DNA of 64,000 bases from Meghimatium bilineatum (lineage: Eukaryota; Mollusca; Gastropoda; Stylommatophora; Philomycidae): NCBI GenBank assembly GCA_034231615.1, contig CM067302.1, forward strand, positions 14,364,990-14,428,989. The letters run 5' to 3'. Shown piece after piece: positions 12,858-25,084 of this stretch (its first letter is position 1; each line of letters starts with the position of its first letter). Made by a program: the position numbers and the translations under genes. The notes below the pieces were generated by a model. The model was not told the origin of the DNA and made no database searches. It saw only the letters and a program-made list of their open reading frames with translations.

Positions 12858-13100
12858 TAATTTATTGTAGAAAACTGAATTAACCAAGGTAATTTATTGT
12901 AGAAAACTGAATTAACCAAGGTAATTTATTGTAGAAAACTGAATTAACCAAGGTAATTTATTGTAGAAAACTGAATTAACCAAGGTAATTTATTGTAGAA
13001 AACTGAATTAACCAAGGTAATTTATTGTAGAAAACTGAATTAACCAAGGTAATTTATTGTAGAAAACTGAATTAACCAAGGTAATTTATTGTAGAAAACT
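12858..13100. repeat. 32-bp tandem array, about 7.5 copies
   Basis: The unit is AACCAAGGTAATTTATTGTA followed by GAAAACTGAATT, nearly identical between copies. A single inverted remnant (AAATTACCTTGGTTAATT) lies at about 13793-13810. Confidence 0.9.
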
Positions 13101-13394
13101 GCCTACCAGTTTCTCTCAATAAGGCCATATGTATAAAGTACTTCTTGCCAGACCTCCGGCACATTGTATTGCACACCAAATAAAAATGGGCACAGTGCCA
13201 TCTGTAACATTTTTTGCTTTTGTTCTTGAAGGTATTGTGGAGAATTTCGCAGCCATACTGAAATATGATCTCCTGAAAATACACAAACAGGGAAGAATTA
13301 ATATAGGATAATATGTAAATTATCTAACACTAAATATCTAACACTACTATAAGAGAGGAAAGCAAACAAACCTATATATATCTTCCTTCATTAG

Positions 13395-13680
13395 ACAAAG
13401 GCGTTGGACTTACATCGGCCATGTTCTCAGAATGAACAGCCTAAGAATTCCCCAGCAATCATTATATTGGGTGCCACCTGGAGTAAGAAGAAGAGGGAGA
13501 CCTAGAGAAACTCTACGAAGAACCATTAATAGAGAAGGCATGTCAATTAACCTAAACAACACGCAACAATTGAAAGACCTGGCAACACAAAGACAGACAT
13601 GGAAAGCTATGGTTTCTGCCCTATGAGCCGCCTATGGCCCTGGAGGAACATAACATAACATAACATAACATAACATAACA
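13395..13680 (+). mobile_element. LINE C-terminal end with AACAT tail
   Basis: One frame reads IGHVLRMN-like sequence, then PPGVRRRGRPRETLRRTI and AMVSAL, ending at the stop at about 13624. This is the typical C-terminal tail of APE-type LINEs (RTE/CR1/Jockey-like). It is followed by about eight copies of AACAT (13648-13686), the likely 3' tail of the element. 5'-truncated. A diverged relative lies at 45260-45545. Confidence 0.7.
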
Positions 13681-13965
13681 TAACAATATGTAAATATGAA
13701 GTTAATTATAAAGGTTACTGAATATAGCCGAACTATGAATAATAGTTAAGTCACCCTCTGTCTCTGTGGTCTTCAATCTTTTAATAATAAATAAATTACC
13801 TTGGTTAATTAATGTGTTCCTCCTGTGGTTAGGTAATCTCCTTTTTCAACTCCTCTTATTTGTCTGGTTACTGCGGTACTTTCTGGTTTGTCTGACATCC
13901 TCCGATATTTTGGTTATGTATATAGGATAATATGTACTCACTGCAGTAAAACTGAAATCAAACAG

Positions 13966-14400
13966 TCAGTTAGTTAGTCATTGGATCATCATCACTGCAC
14001 TCCAGACAAGTCCATAAGTGCTCAGATCTCTCCTTGAGTGTAGCTGCCATTACACGTTGACTGACGGTCCCAGTACGCAGTTGATTGACCATCATTCTTT
14101 CGTGCCCACGAAACCGCTCCTTTCTAGTGCCACCACATTTGAAACCAAATTCCTTTATTTTTGTCATGGAACAAGAGTCATCATCACTTATACAGTAATT
14201 TGTTTGTGCGTTTTCCCGTAGGGTGTTCAAAATGTCTGCACGATACATTGCTCCACCAATAGCCTTGGTAGCAACGTGTGAAGCCAACCTATCTGCTCTC
14301 TCATTACCCCGGACTCCCGCATGTCCCGGCACAAAAATGAAAGTCACTTTACACACACAGGAATTCTTCACTGCATCCATCCACAGAGAAACTTGGAACA
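13966..14400 (-). mobile_element. LINE RNase H C-terminal fragment
   Basis: On the minus strand this is open for 136 codons ending at 13970. It contains FVPGHAGVRGNERADRLASH, the last RNase H motif, and then ERSEHLWTCLEC, a C-terminal cysteine motif. The first RNase H motifs are missing, so it is 5'-truncated. It differs from the RNase H LINE at the left edge. Relatives lie at 59790-59890 and 61090-61400 and in the 3' part of SINE-D (15092-15461, 51589-51987). Confidence 0.7.
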
Positions 14401-14935
14401 GGGTAAAGATGTTTGGTTAATCACTGGAACCACACATAACACACACAGATCGACACTTTTACCAATATGCCTTTATCAAGACCACATTCACAACATAATA
14501 CAACACGTAAGAAAGGCACAATTGATGTTCACATTCACATGGCAGAGCTAAATATAAATTTAACACAGAAGAGTAAAAAACTTGCAGATCTGAGGTGAAA
14601 CAAAACAAACAAAAATAGAAAAAAGACATTCAAATATCAATGAAACAAAAAACACGAACAATGACAGAACAACTAGATATCATCCTTAGGAGTGCTAGAC
14701 ATTGATCCCAAAAGGCTCAATCATGCCAAATTTATATATATATATATATACACATAACATTGCACAAAATACAGAGGGATATTCTTACTAGGCAACACAG
14801 GAACATTTTTAAACAAAATATTAGAACGATTATGATCATACATTGAACCACAATTTAAAAACATTCAAATGGGCTTCCAAAGAACAAAAGTTGTATAGAT
14901 GTTATCTTTACACCTAGATAACTAAAACAGAAAGA
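14400..14935. other. non-coding spacer with a TA run
   Basis: AT-rich; a (TA)n microsatellite lies at about 14730-14750. No gene recognised. Confidence 0.4.
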
Positions 14936-16385
14936 GCCACAGAAAACAACAAAGAATTATACATCGCATTCGTTGTCCAAGAAAAAGTTTTCGACAAAGT
15001 AGACAGACAACAACTATGGAAAACACCATCAATATACGGAGTACCAGAACATTTAATCAATATATGCAAGGGCATTTATACTAATAACCAATTCTTGATT
15101 AGAAACTGGCCTCACAGCACGAGGGACATTCCCATAAGTGCTCCACCCTCTGTTCCAGCAGCCATGTGATTCAAAGGTGCTTCGAGTCTAATGCTGCCGA
15201 AACAGACGTCAACATCAGGGCACAACTCTTCTTTGTTTCTGTAGAAGTTTCTTTGTTGTTCTGCTCACCCACGCTGTGCCCGTAACTAGTTAAAGCACAA
15301 CATCGGCCTGTCGGAACAACATGGTAACTGTTATCGAAGGTTATGACTACGGGATGAAGCCATGAAGCTTCTGTAAGAAGATAACCTTAATATAAAGGCA
15401 TGTCATCGACTAAGGTTTTCTGTTGCATGGTTGGTTTGTCTAGTGAGCCATTGGTGAGATTAAGAAACAATGTGAAGTAAGAACGAATGCAGGAGTGTCC
15501 AATAAGTTACAAATTCAATCAGGAGTTCGCCAGGGGTGTGTCCTATACCCTCTAATTTTTATAACAAATATCGACCACATCTGTAAAATAAGTACCAACA
15601 AAGAAGGTAACATAAAAGACAATTTGAACGAACTGCTCTTTGAAGACGACCAAGTACTATAGCAACATCAGAAGAACAATTGCAAGAACAAATTAACAGA
15701 CTCCACACAACATGTCAGAAATTCAACATAATAATCAATATTGAAAAGACCGAAATAAATGCAATAGCAAAGAAAGAAAGAAATATCACTATCTCCATCG
15801 ATAAAAACAGATGAAACAGGTAAATGAGTTCACTTAGTTAGGAAGCATTATATCGAGTGAAGGGAAAAACAGTAAAGAGATGCAAAATAGATGCAAAAAA
15901 ACATACCAGATCCTAGGACAGATGACACATATTTTTAAGAACAAAAATGTAAACATAGACACTAAAGTTGCATTATACAAGACTATTATTATCCCATCTC
16001 TGTGCTACCCATGCCAAACCTAGATAATGACAGCAGAAGACAAAGAAAAATAGTGACAGCAGAAATGACATGTCTACGAAGAATACTTGGAGTGTCATTA
16101 AGAGATAGAATTAGAAACGATAACATCAGACAGATAACCAAAACAATATCAGTACTGGAACATATCAAAAGACAACAGATCAAATGGTTTTCATTTTCAC
16201 AGACTTCCAGACTACCAACAGACAGCATGCCACAGGTGGCCATGACACATAGACATCACAGCTATAAAGCCAGAGGCAGACCATGTAAAAGATGGAACAC
16301 AGAAATAAAAGAAGCCAGAGGAACAAGCTTACAAACAGCACACATGAAGACCATCTCCAGAGAACTCTTCTACCTCTGATGCTGC
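14935..16385 (+). mobile_element. LINE reverse transcriptase relic, split by an insertion
   Basis: The first part (14940-15091) reads LYIAFVVQEKVFDKVDRQQLW, an RT palm motif. The second (15471 onward) reads SGVRQGCVLYPLIF and LLFEDDQVL, where a normal RT has an ADD box, then KTEINAIA and an E-G-K thumb region. The C-terminal part (16002-16379) contains RGRPCKRWNTEIKEA and ISREL. Frames shift several times, stops are present, and the ADD box is changed to EDD, so it is inactive. The 15092-15461 segment is a separate insertion. A related RT relic lies at 29400-29870. Confidence 0.8.
15092..15461 (-). mobile_element. SINE-D (LINE-derived 3' end) inserted in an RT gene
   Basis: A 370-bp insertion interrupts the RT frame between YTNNQ and CEVRTN. 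Flanks AATAACCAA (15083-15091) and AAGAAACAA (15462-15470) agree at 7 of 9 positions, a probable decayed target-site duplication. The same element at 51589-51987 has a perfect 13-bp duplication. Read on the minus strand, its 3' half encodes an EHLWECP-like LINE C-terminus, while its 5' half contains an 11-bp inverted repeat (GATGACATGCC-type). It is therefore a SINE-like element with a LINE-related 3' end. Confidence 0.7.
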
Positions 16386-16539
16386 ATGGCAAACAAGGGT
16401 CACAGTGTATAAATATACAGATAAATAGAACTTAATCTACTTTTTTGTCACTTTTGATGAACAAAGATGGTTGGTGAGACATCTCTGTGCATTTTTTAAA
16501 TAACTAAATAAGTTTACTGGTATGTTTCTATTTAACCAC

Positions 16540-17215
16540 AGTTAAGACAGGTCCCCATTTAACCACAGTGAATAAGTTCCCTATTTAACTACAGTCAATA
16601 AAGTTTTCTATTTAATCACAGTGAATAAGTTCCCTATTTAACTACAGTCAATAAAGTTTTCTATTTAATCACAGTGAATAAGTTCCCTATTTAACTACAA
16701 TCAATAAAATTTTCTATTTAATCACAGTGAATAAGTTCCCTATTTAACTACAATCAATAAAGTTTTCTATTTAATCACAGTGAATAAGTTCCCTATTTAA
16801 CTACAATCAATAAAGTTTTCTATTTAATCACAGTGAATAAGTTCCCTATTTAACTACAATCAATAAAGTTTTCTATTTAATCACAGTGAATAAGTTCCCT
16901 ATTTAACTACAATAAATAAAGTTTTCTATTTAATCACAGTGAATAAGTTCCCTATTTAACTACAATCAATAAAGTTTTCTATTTAATCACAGTGAATAAG
17001 TTCCCTATTTAACTACAATCAATAAAGTTTTCTATTTAATCACAGCGAATAAGTTCCCTATTTAACTACAATCAATAAAGTTTTCTATTTAATCACAGTT
17101 AATAAGTTCCCTATTTAACTACAGTGAATAAAGTTCCCTATTTAACCACAGTTAATAAAGTTCCTTATTTAATCACAAGTGATAGTTCCCTATTTAACCA
17201 CAGTTAAGATAAAAG
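16540..17215. repeat. 53-bp tandem array, about 12 copies
   Basis: Unit: AGTTCCCTATTTAACTACAA, then TCAATAAAGTTTTCTATTTA, then ATCACAGTGAATA. Nearly every unit carries AATAAA. Edge units are more diverged (16540-16600 and 17100-17215). Confidence 0.92.
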
Positions 17216-17966
17216 GACTTTAATATTTAGCTGTGAGCAGGTAGCTCTTGACAGACCATAGTCTTTCTGACAAAATCACAGGTTTTTATCAGTGGTTAAC
17301 TGAGGTGACATCCAGACTCATAAAGGTTGTCTCAAAAAACATGGTTGAGTAAGGGATGTTTATTTAGTCGCCAGATGGAGACATTCCAGTGTGCTAGTAT
17401 TCCAGGTTTATTAAGTCTTGCCAGGGGCACAGCACACACTTCTGGGAAAACTAGCTCATAATGGGACAAGATTGTTCAACTTGAGTACATGCTTTACTGC
17501 CAAACATGTGGTGATACTCAGACTTGTGTAAGGGGTTCACAATGTCAGTGAAAGACACCTCGGCTAAGAAGGTGAAAGAGCCCTGGTCCAAATCTTCTGT
17601 CAAGTTCTTCCTAAACAGGAACCAGGCTCGTGGATGAGAAAAGGTTCAGTACCCAATGGGCACAGGCACAAAAAAGCCAATTGCACAAGACAAGTTCCCT
17701 GGCTGCAGAAAATCTCATGTGAAAAAGACATGAAAAAAAATGTCCCAGCAAAGAGTCGGTACAGATAGGCAGGCTGTCACATGTTAAGGAAGCCGACTAC
17801 ACGAATTAAAGGCATGATGAAATGGATGTGCTGGGTCTCGAATGTCCAGGCCACAAAGTGAGTCAGCTGAGGTGCAAAAAACAGTTCTACTGTGGAACTT
17901 GCAGTACAACATACCTCACGATCCCCTGTGGAAATCACATGATTTATTCATGGTGGTTACCTGAGA
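17216..17966. other. unassigned sequence, perhaps body of an AGAAGA-tailed element
   Basis: No coding frame recognised. It ends in GAGTGAACGCAGAAGAAG at about 17967-17983, the same 3' tail as SINE-A and SINE-B, so part of this stretch may be the body of another non-autonomous element. The left boundary is not visible. Confidence 0.35.
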
Positions 17967-18350
17967 GTGAACGCAGAAGAAGAAAAACTAACTCATCATT
18001 CTTCTGTTAGATTTGTTGACACATCTGTAATGATGGCACACTTAGGAGCCTGACACAAAAGGACAAAGGTGCAATGTCTGCTGGCCTGCATCTCTTTGCC
18101 ATCCACAGGGATTATTTGATAGAAAAGAAATTGGGACAAGATCTGACGATGATTTTTCACAGGTGACAGGTTGTCAGCGCATTCCCCCAACTTTCCTTAG
18201 CTGCCTCCTAACCATGCCTTTGAGAGGACCTTGGAGAGAAGGTAGTAGCCCTATTATTTACACCCTGAACGAGGTAAAAGTCCATGCCCCAGTTTCTACA
18301 CTGGCATATTACTGGAGGTAATTATAGAACTGGTAATAAGATACATTACC

Positions 18351-18623
18351 ACGCCTGTGTTTTGCTGGGGCCCGAAAGGGGAGCAAAGAATAGCAACACG
18401 ATTTACCTTCCACGAATGTCGTAAAAGGCGACTAAGGAGGTTATGGGATGGAGTTGGTTGTCCCATCCCATATAGGGTCAGTGACCCAAAGCCATGCTGA
18501 AGTCGGATGTGTCCGGCTGAAAGGCGTAGATATCGCAGCAATGCTGTAAACCATGACACGCATTCTGTTCTCCGGACTACATCCTGCTAATCTGCAGGAG
18601 TTTGAGAACGAACACAGAAGAAG
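18351..18623 (+). mobile_element. SINE-A copy with 13-bp target-site duplication
   Basis: 273 bp flanked by perfect AAGATACATTACC (18338-18350 and 18624-18636). The head contains GGCCCGAAAGGGGAGCAAAG. The middle contains a 9-bp perfect stem (ATGGGATGG ... CCATCCCAT) and a second stem GGGTC-AGT-GACCC. The tail is GAGAACGAACACAGAAGAAG. Other good copies are 43423-43697 and 54923-55199; partial ones are at 23758, 42527, 42935, 43225, 47895, 51450, 52599 and 55598. It has no ORF and is non-autonomous. Confidence 0.82.
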
Positions 18624-18639
18624 AAGATACATTACCCAA

Positions 18640-19100
18640 ACAATCAGTCCAATGCTCAAAATCTGAGTCAGCAAGTACAGGGAGATCATTTTGTGACATA
18701 ATAGTTTCCATATTTCACAAATGTCAATTTCTTCAAATCTGTGGAAATAAAGCAGAAAATATTATGACAACTAGCACAAAGATGTATCAGTGCCACTTTA
18801 TTTATTACCCTTATATAAATTTATCCACCTTCCAGCCACCTTCAAAGCACAGGTTACCAACAAACACCTTCTATCTTGTCTTATCTTTAACAATTTTCTG
18901 AAAAAATAAGTATATAATTTTCATTTTATACCCTTCATGGCGAACTCAGACAATTTGTTGAATGTCTTGATGTTTCAGTAATACAGTAACTATAGAGGAA
19001 GTATTAGTAAAAATTGCTTATTGGGAATACTAAGTTATTCCAATATTTTCCAATATTATTACCCACGAAATGGAGTGTTTTAACCTGGTCTGTGGGTGAA
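18640..19100. other. non-coding AT-rich sequence
   Basis: No gene or known element recognised; short ORFs look random. Confidence 0.4.
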
Positions 19101-19114
19101 TCCTGTAATTATTT

Positions 19115-19320
19115 CAATTGTTTGCAGGTGAAATTGTTTGATCGGTTGAAAGTGTATGATCAGATGAAAATGTTTGATCTGTTGTAATTGTTTGATCTGC
19201 TGAAATTGTTTGATCAGTTGAAATTGATCAGTTGAAATTGTTTGATCAGTTGAAAGTGTTTGATCAGTTGAAAGTGTATGATCAGATGAAATTGTTTAAT
19301 AATTTGAAATTGTTTCATCT
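19115..19320. repeat. 18-bp tandem array (TTTGATCAGTTGAAATTG)
   Basis: About eleven diverged copies of TTTGATCAGTTGAAATTG, each with the TGATCA palindrome. It directly precedes the larger AT-rich satellite. Confidence 0.85.
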
Positions 19321-19344
19321 GAAGATTAGCACAATGTAATCAAC

Positions 19345-21600
19345 AGATGTGTCTTGCTTTTACGAACACAAAAATATACATTTTCTGTGGTATTTAATTA
19401 TATTCAATAGTTCGATAATTTAGTTTCATTTTAATTACGCTAATTTGCTGTCATTTTTAATATTAATTAGTTCTGCTCGCACCTAAAAATTATAGAAATA
19501 GGATCAACAGATGCGTCTTCTCTTCGTCAATACAAATATATATAATTTCTGTGGTATTTAATTATATTTAATAGTTTGATAATTTAGTTTCATTTTAATT
19601 ATGCTAATTTGATGCCATTTTTAATATTAATTAGTTCTGTGCGCAACTAAAAATTATAGAAATAGGATCAGCAGATGCGCCTTCCCTTGCCAACACAAAT
19701 ATATATAATTTATGTGGTATTTAATTATATTGATTAGTTTCATAATTTATTTTCATTTTAATTATGCTAATTTGATGCCATTTTTAATATTAATTAGTTC
19801 TGCTTGCACCTAAAAATGATAGAAATAGAATCAACAGATGCGTCTTGCATTTGCGAACTCAAATATATATAAGTTATGTGGTATTTAATTATATTCAATA
19901 GTTTGATAATTTGCTGCGATTTTTAATACTAATTAGTTCTGCGCGAACCTAAAAATTATTAAATAGGATCACAAGCTGCGTCTTGTCCTTGCCAACAAAA
20001 ATATATATAATTTATGTGGTATCGAATTATATTCAATAGTTTCATAATTTATTTTCATTTTAATTAAGCTATATTGCTACCATTTTTAATATTAATTAGT
20101 TCTGCTCGCACCTAAAAGTTATAGAAATAGGATCAACAGATGCGTCTTCTCTTCGTCAATACAAATATATATAATTTCTGTGGTATTTAATTATATTCAA
20201 TAGTTTGATAATTTAGTTTCATTTTAATTATGCTAATTTGATGCCATTTTTAATATTAATTAGTTCTGTGCGCAACTAAAAATTATAGAAATAGGATCAG
20301 CAGATGCGCCTTCCCTTGCCAACACAAATATATATAATTTATGTGGTATTTAATTATATTGATTAGTTTCATAATTTATTTTCATTTTAATTATGCTAAT
20401 TTGATGCCATTTTTAATATTAATTAGTTCTGCTTGCACCTAAAAATGATAGAAATAGAATCAACAGATGCGTCTTGCATTTGCGAACTCAAATATATATA
20501 AGTTATGTGGTATTTAATTATATTCAATAGTTTGATAATTTGCTGCGATTTTTAATACTAATTAGTTCTGCGCGAACCTAAAAATTATTAAATAGGATCA
20601 CAAGCTGCGTCTTGTCCTTGCCAACAAAAATATATATAATTTATGTGGTATCGAATTATATTCAATAGTTTCATAATTTATTTTCATTTTAATTATGCTA
20701 ATTTGATGCCATTTATATTTATTAGTTCTGCTTGCACCTAAAAATGATAGAAATAGAATCAACAGATGCGTCTTGCATTTGCGAACTCAAATATATATAA
20801 GTTATGTGGTATTTAATTATATTCAATAGTTTGATAATTTGCTGCAATTTTTAATATTAATTAGTTCTGCGCGAACCTAAAAATTATTAAATAGGATCAC
20901 AAGCTGCGTCTTGCCCTTGGCAACAAAAATATATATAATTTATGTGGTATCGAATTATATTCAATAGTTTCATAATTTATTTTCATTTTAATTAAGCTAA
21001 TTTGCTGCCATTTTTAATATTAATTAGTTCTGCTTGCACCTAAAAATGATAGAAATAGGATCAGCAGATGCGTCTTGCATGTGCGAACTCAAATATATAT
21101 AATTTATGTGGTATTTAATTATATTCAATAGTTTGATAATTTGCTGCAATTTTTAATATTAATTAGTTCTGCGCGAACCTAAAAATTATAGAAATAGGAT
21201 CAGCAGATGCGCCTTGCCCTTGCCAACACAAATATATATAATTTATGTGGTATTTAATTATATTGATTAGTTTCATAATTTATTTTCATTTTAATTATGC
21301 TAATTTGATGCCATTTATAATATTAATTAGTTCTGCTTGCACCTAAAAATGATAGAAATAGAATCAACAGATGCGTCTTGCATTTGCGAACTCAAATATA
21401 TATAAGTTATGTGGTATTTAATTATATTCAATAGTTTCATAATTTATTTCCACTTTAATTATGCTAATTTGCTGCCATTTTTAATATTAATTAGTACTGC
21501 TCGCACCTAAAAGTTATAGAAATAGGATCAACAGATGCGCCGTGCCTTTGCCAACACAATATAATGTCTGTGGTATTTAATTAAATACTTATAAATACCT
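19345..21600. repeat. AT-rich satellite, about 163-bp monomer, 629-bp higher-order unit
   Basis: About 13 monomers around TTAATATTAATTAGTTCTGC, then AAATAGGATCAACAGATGCG, then CAAATATATATAATTT. Aligning GGATCA in successive monomers gives steps of 164, 163, 138 and 164 bp. The block 19501-20129 then repeats almost perfectly at 20130-20758, a four-monomer higher-order repeat of 629 bp. Later monomers follow the same order with more changes. Confidence 0.9.
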
Positions 21601-22480
21601 AAAAATTACAGAAATGGGAACAATTTTGAATAGATTTGTTGTCTTCATGAACAAAAAAATGTACAGTTTGTGGGTTGTAATACTTGTATTATTGAACAAA
21701 TTGTATTATTGAAAATAACAAAGATAATTGAGAAATTATCAGCTTAGCTACATTTTGTAGTCACAAGTTTTATTTATATTTTCCTATATTTATATGTTTC
21801 AATTTTCATGTAAAATATTTTGATGTGAAATTAATTCGAAAAATATACGTTATCTTTTTTTCAGGGTTGACATACAGACGTGATTGAGGTATCGTTGAAT
21901 TGCATTTGTTAAGGGCTATCTAACTATATTATTTGTAATTATGTAGCACAATTCTTAAAATTCTGTACAAGCACCTAACTATCAGTAGTGCAGTCTATAA
22001 CAAATTGAAATTATTGTTATGACAAATAATTCTAGAAGATTTCCCATGTCTCTCGTTTGATTAAAATATGCTTTAGATCTTCTTTGTCGAATTAAATAAG
22101 CTTGAACGAATCATGATGCAAATATGGAAATCCTTGAATCCATTTCAGTAACACAGATATTTAATTTTTACGATATTAATATGTTAAAGATCAACGAGTT
22201 CTTGATTTAGGAAAACAAAAACATACCTCCATTATTTGAACCGGAAGTTAAAGATAGTAGCATTTATTTACCAAGGGACATAGCCGGGCATACACTCCAA
22301 AATCAAGGGTGGTAATAAGTACGAGATATTAATAAATCATGAAAACACAATATTTTGATCTGACAATTGGCAATATCATTTAAATGAACAACTATAATTT
22401 ACTTTGCGAGATTTTATGTAACTTTTCCCCGTTCTCCTATTTATAAAAACGTTTTTTGAAAGCAATATGCGCGACATTCT
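21601..22480. other. AT-rich non-coding sequence
   Basis: No coding frame or recognisable element on either strand. Confidence 0.45.
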
Positions 22481-22499
22481 TCCCTCACTGTTGTCATGG

Positions 22500-22935
22500 G
22501 TAACAAAATGTGTGGCACATATACTTTTGGATGTTAAGGGATAATGTCCGTATAAGGTTCAGGTTCCCCGCGGAACTTATACAAAAGTTGGCTCTTGACT
22601 TTGTATGGGAACTAGTGTCAGTAGTCCGTTCACATGTCTTAGACTCCACCGCGGGGTCAAGGTTCAGCCAGTGTCGAGTCAGCTCGCTCGTCACAGTACC
22701 GCTTGGGATCTAGGCTGGTTCCTCCCCATATGACATGTTAAGACAGGACGAAGTCACCGGGGTGAAGTTTTCGGTCGTACGGAATGTTAACAGCATAAAC
22801 GTGCTTAGCTGAGTGGTGAGCTGTACTCAGCGTCCGAGTGGCTTTCGATTGCGGCGCCTTCTATGTCATACCGCCTCGAGAGAGGATTACGGGGGTATAG
22901 GAGAGCTGCGGAGAAAGTGCTTCACTCGACTTTTT
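22500..22935 (+). other. GC-rich island with tRNA-like A and B boxes
   Basis: This stretch is clearly richer in G, C and CpG than its surroundings. TAGCTGAGTGG (22806-22816) matches a pol III A box, and GGCTTTCGATTGC (22840-22852) resembles a B box, with normal spacing. No 7-bp acceptor stem closes around them, so this is not an intact tRNA gene. It may be a tRNA-derived SINE head or a degenerate tRNA. No second copy was noticed in this window. Confidence 0.35.
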
Positions 22936-23755
22936 TGACATGAAATTATCTAAATTTTAATATTATTTGTATTTACACGGTTACACTTAAACGTATTTTT
23001 GATTTAACATTTGGATACTGTTATTTATTGGAAAGAATAAACTATTTTGATACAAAGTAATAATATAGTCTTACAGTTTTTATGGCCATAGTTCTTAATT
23101 CGTAATTTAAAAGATCTAATTATAATTTCGTTAACACAAGAAAATAAATTTAGTATTCACGAGGAAAAAAATGGAATTGCAATTTGTGAGTTTTAAAATC
23201 TTCATTTAAAAAAATGTAAACTCAAAATATTTTGACTTGATAAACATTGCTTACTAAAATTGCGGAAATATACATTTGTTTATGTTAATGGCACATATGT
23301 ATTGTAATTGTATGTATTGAGTGCAAAGATGTGTCCAGGTCTGACAGAGATTGTCTTGGTTTTATAACGCTGACTTATATCTCGCCCTGTTTTGCCTATG
23401 TCCCAGTTTCTGTAACAGTTTACAAATATAACGAATCTGTTACGTATTCGAATCAACACACTTGGTAACCCTAAATGCGGTGGAGTTTGAAGACTTTGAT
23501 TTATTTATACATAGATCAGTGGTCATAAGGTATTTTCTATAGACGTATTAATTAATTCACAGTACTATGTGATTGCCATGTGTCTTCTGTCACGGAGATC
23601 ATCCAATAAATAAATTAAATTTCCAACACAGCTGACCCGTGTTCTTTGTTATAATTAAAAAGATATAATCTCTTCAAGAATCTGTTTCTAGTAAACAAAA
23701 ATCTGAACGTAGTGATAGTTAGATAAACTTAATTTCCAATAGAAATCGTCTTTGG
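22936..23755. other. AT-rich non-coding sequence
   Basis: Nothing recognisable on either strand. Confidence 0.4.
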
Positions 23756-23757
23756 TT

Positions 23758-23885
23758 GGCGGGTCTGAAAGGGGAGCATGGGGAGCTAAACTGTTACCTG
23801 TCAAGCATATCGTAAGCAGCAACTAAGAGGAATTTAAGGTGGAGTTTGTTGTCCCATAATGGCCCGTAGATAAGGAGGTTGTAGG
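23758..23885 (+). mobile_element. diverged SINE-A 5' part
   Basis: GGGTCTGAAAGGGGAGCATG and the downstream TAAGCAGCAACTAAGAGG and GTTGTCCCAT blocks match SINE-A in order. 3'-truncated. Confidence 0.6.
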
Positions 23886-24585
23886 GTTGAGATATTCAAT
23901 TTCCCGTCCTTTAGCAAATCAGAATAGGTCTATGTCTTTTAGCATTAGAAATTTGGCCAAAATGCGGGTAAAAAGTCTCTCGTCTCCCCCCCCCCCCCCC
24001 ACGTAGAAATTGTCACAAACGGAACATCACAATTCACATTAAGAAGATCTGATACACGAAAACACACGAATGACATTTTTTAAGGGAATTACTCCTCCCC
24101 CCCCCCCCTTCACCTACTTTATAACATATTTATAACACTGGTCTCACCCACAGTGTAAAATTGACATAGAGGCTATGCTGAAGTTCGATTTGTCAGTTAA
24201 GCTGTCAATTATGGCACAACTTTTATCTTGAGATTGGATACAGAAGATGAAACAAGAAGTTGAAAAGATGTTTACACCAGAAATCCATCTCCAGCCTTGA
24301 GCTACACTTTTGACTAAGATATCCTTTGACTTCTGGATCACTGGATCACTTGACCGTCTATGAAATGGATTAGCCAACTCAACCCTAAAAACGTTCTTAG
24401 TCCCCATTTACAATGTGCATGTCAGATAACAGTGCAACTAATATTTACTCAATTTTCTGGTTCCCGCACCACACGGACTGACCACTGTTCTATCTTACAT
24501 AGCACAGTCAGTGGTTTTACGTTTGCGATCAAAGGGAGATAATAAGAACAATTGTCAATAAATTTGTTTTAACGAATTATTGCCC
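23886..24585. other. non-coding spacer with C-runs
   Basis: Two C-runs (about 23986-24000 and 24097-24108). No gene recognised. Confidence 0.4.
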
Positions 24586-24587
24586 CC

Positions 24588-24735
24588 TTATTAGTTGTCA
24601 TCCCACTGTGGCATACCAGTAAATGAAGAGGAAGATAGACTGGCAATGGATGGAGCAACACAGAAACAAAAAGACCAAGAAATTTTTACCGGTAATACTT
24701 CGAAACTAAAACAAAGGTCGCTGTGAAGAGTTAAT
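24588..24735 (+). mobile_element. LINE RNase H fragment
   Basis: Reads SSHCGIPVNEEEDRLAMDGA, a diverged copy of the SHCGIPGNEKADKLAKEGA motif of the LINE at the left edge. Only this motif is left. Confidence 0.6.
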
Positions 24736-25084
24736 CCGTAGTTGAGCCAAAATAAAATGGTAATGAATTTATGAGGAAAGGTCAAACAAGTTTGAGTTAT
24801 TCTTGAAAATATCACTCAATATGTAAAGAATCATTGGGTAGGCCTAATACATTTCTTGAAAAAAATATAAACATACAGTGGCCTTAATAAACATTACGAA
24901 ATAAGCAGCAATAAAATAAAACAACCATAATTGAAGACAGAGACATGTCAATCAAAATTAGTATAGACTGCTAAAAAAAAGTAAATAAAAAATAAAAGAC
25001 AGACGAGACAGAACCAAATTCAGCGGTGACCGACTCAACTGAGTCATAGTATTATATACTAATACTTATGTCTTTCGTTTTAAA

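Noticed and set aside
18296-18689. Two reverse ORFs over SINE-A (and similar ones at 43509 and 55078)
   Set aside because: They recur only because SINE-A is repeated; no protein motif and not conserved between diverged copies.
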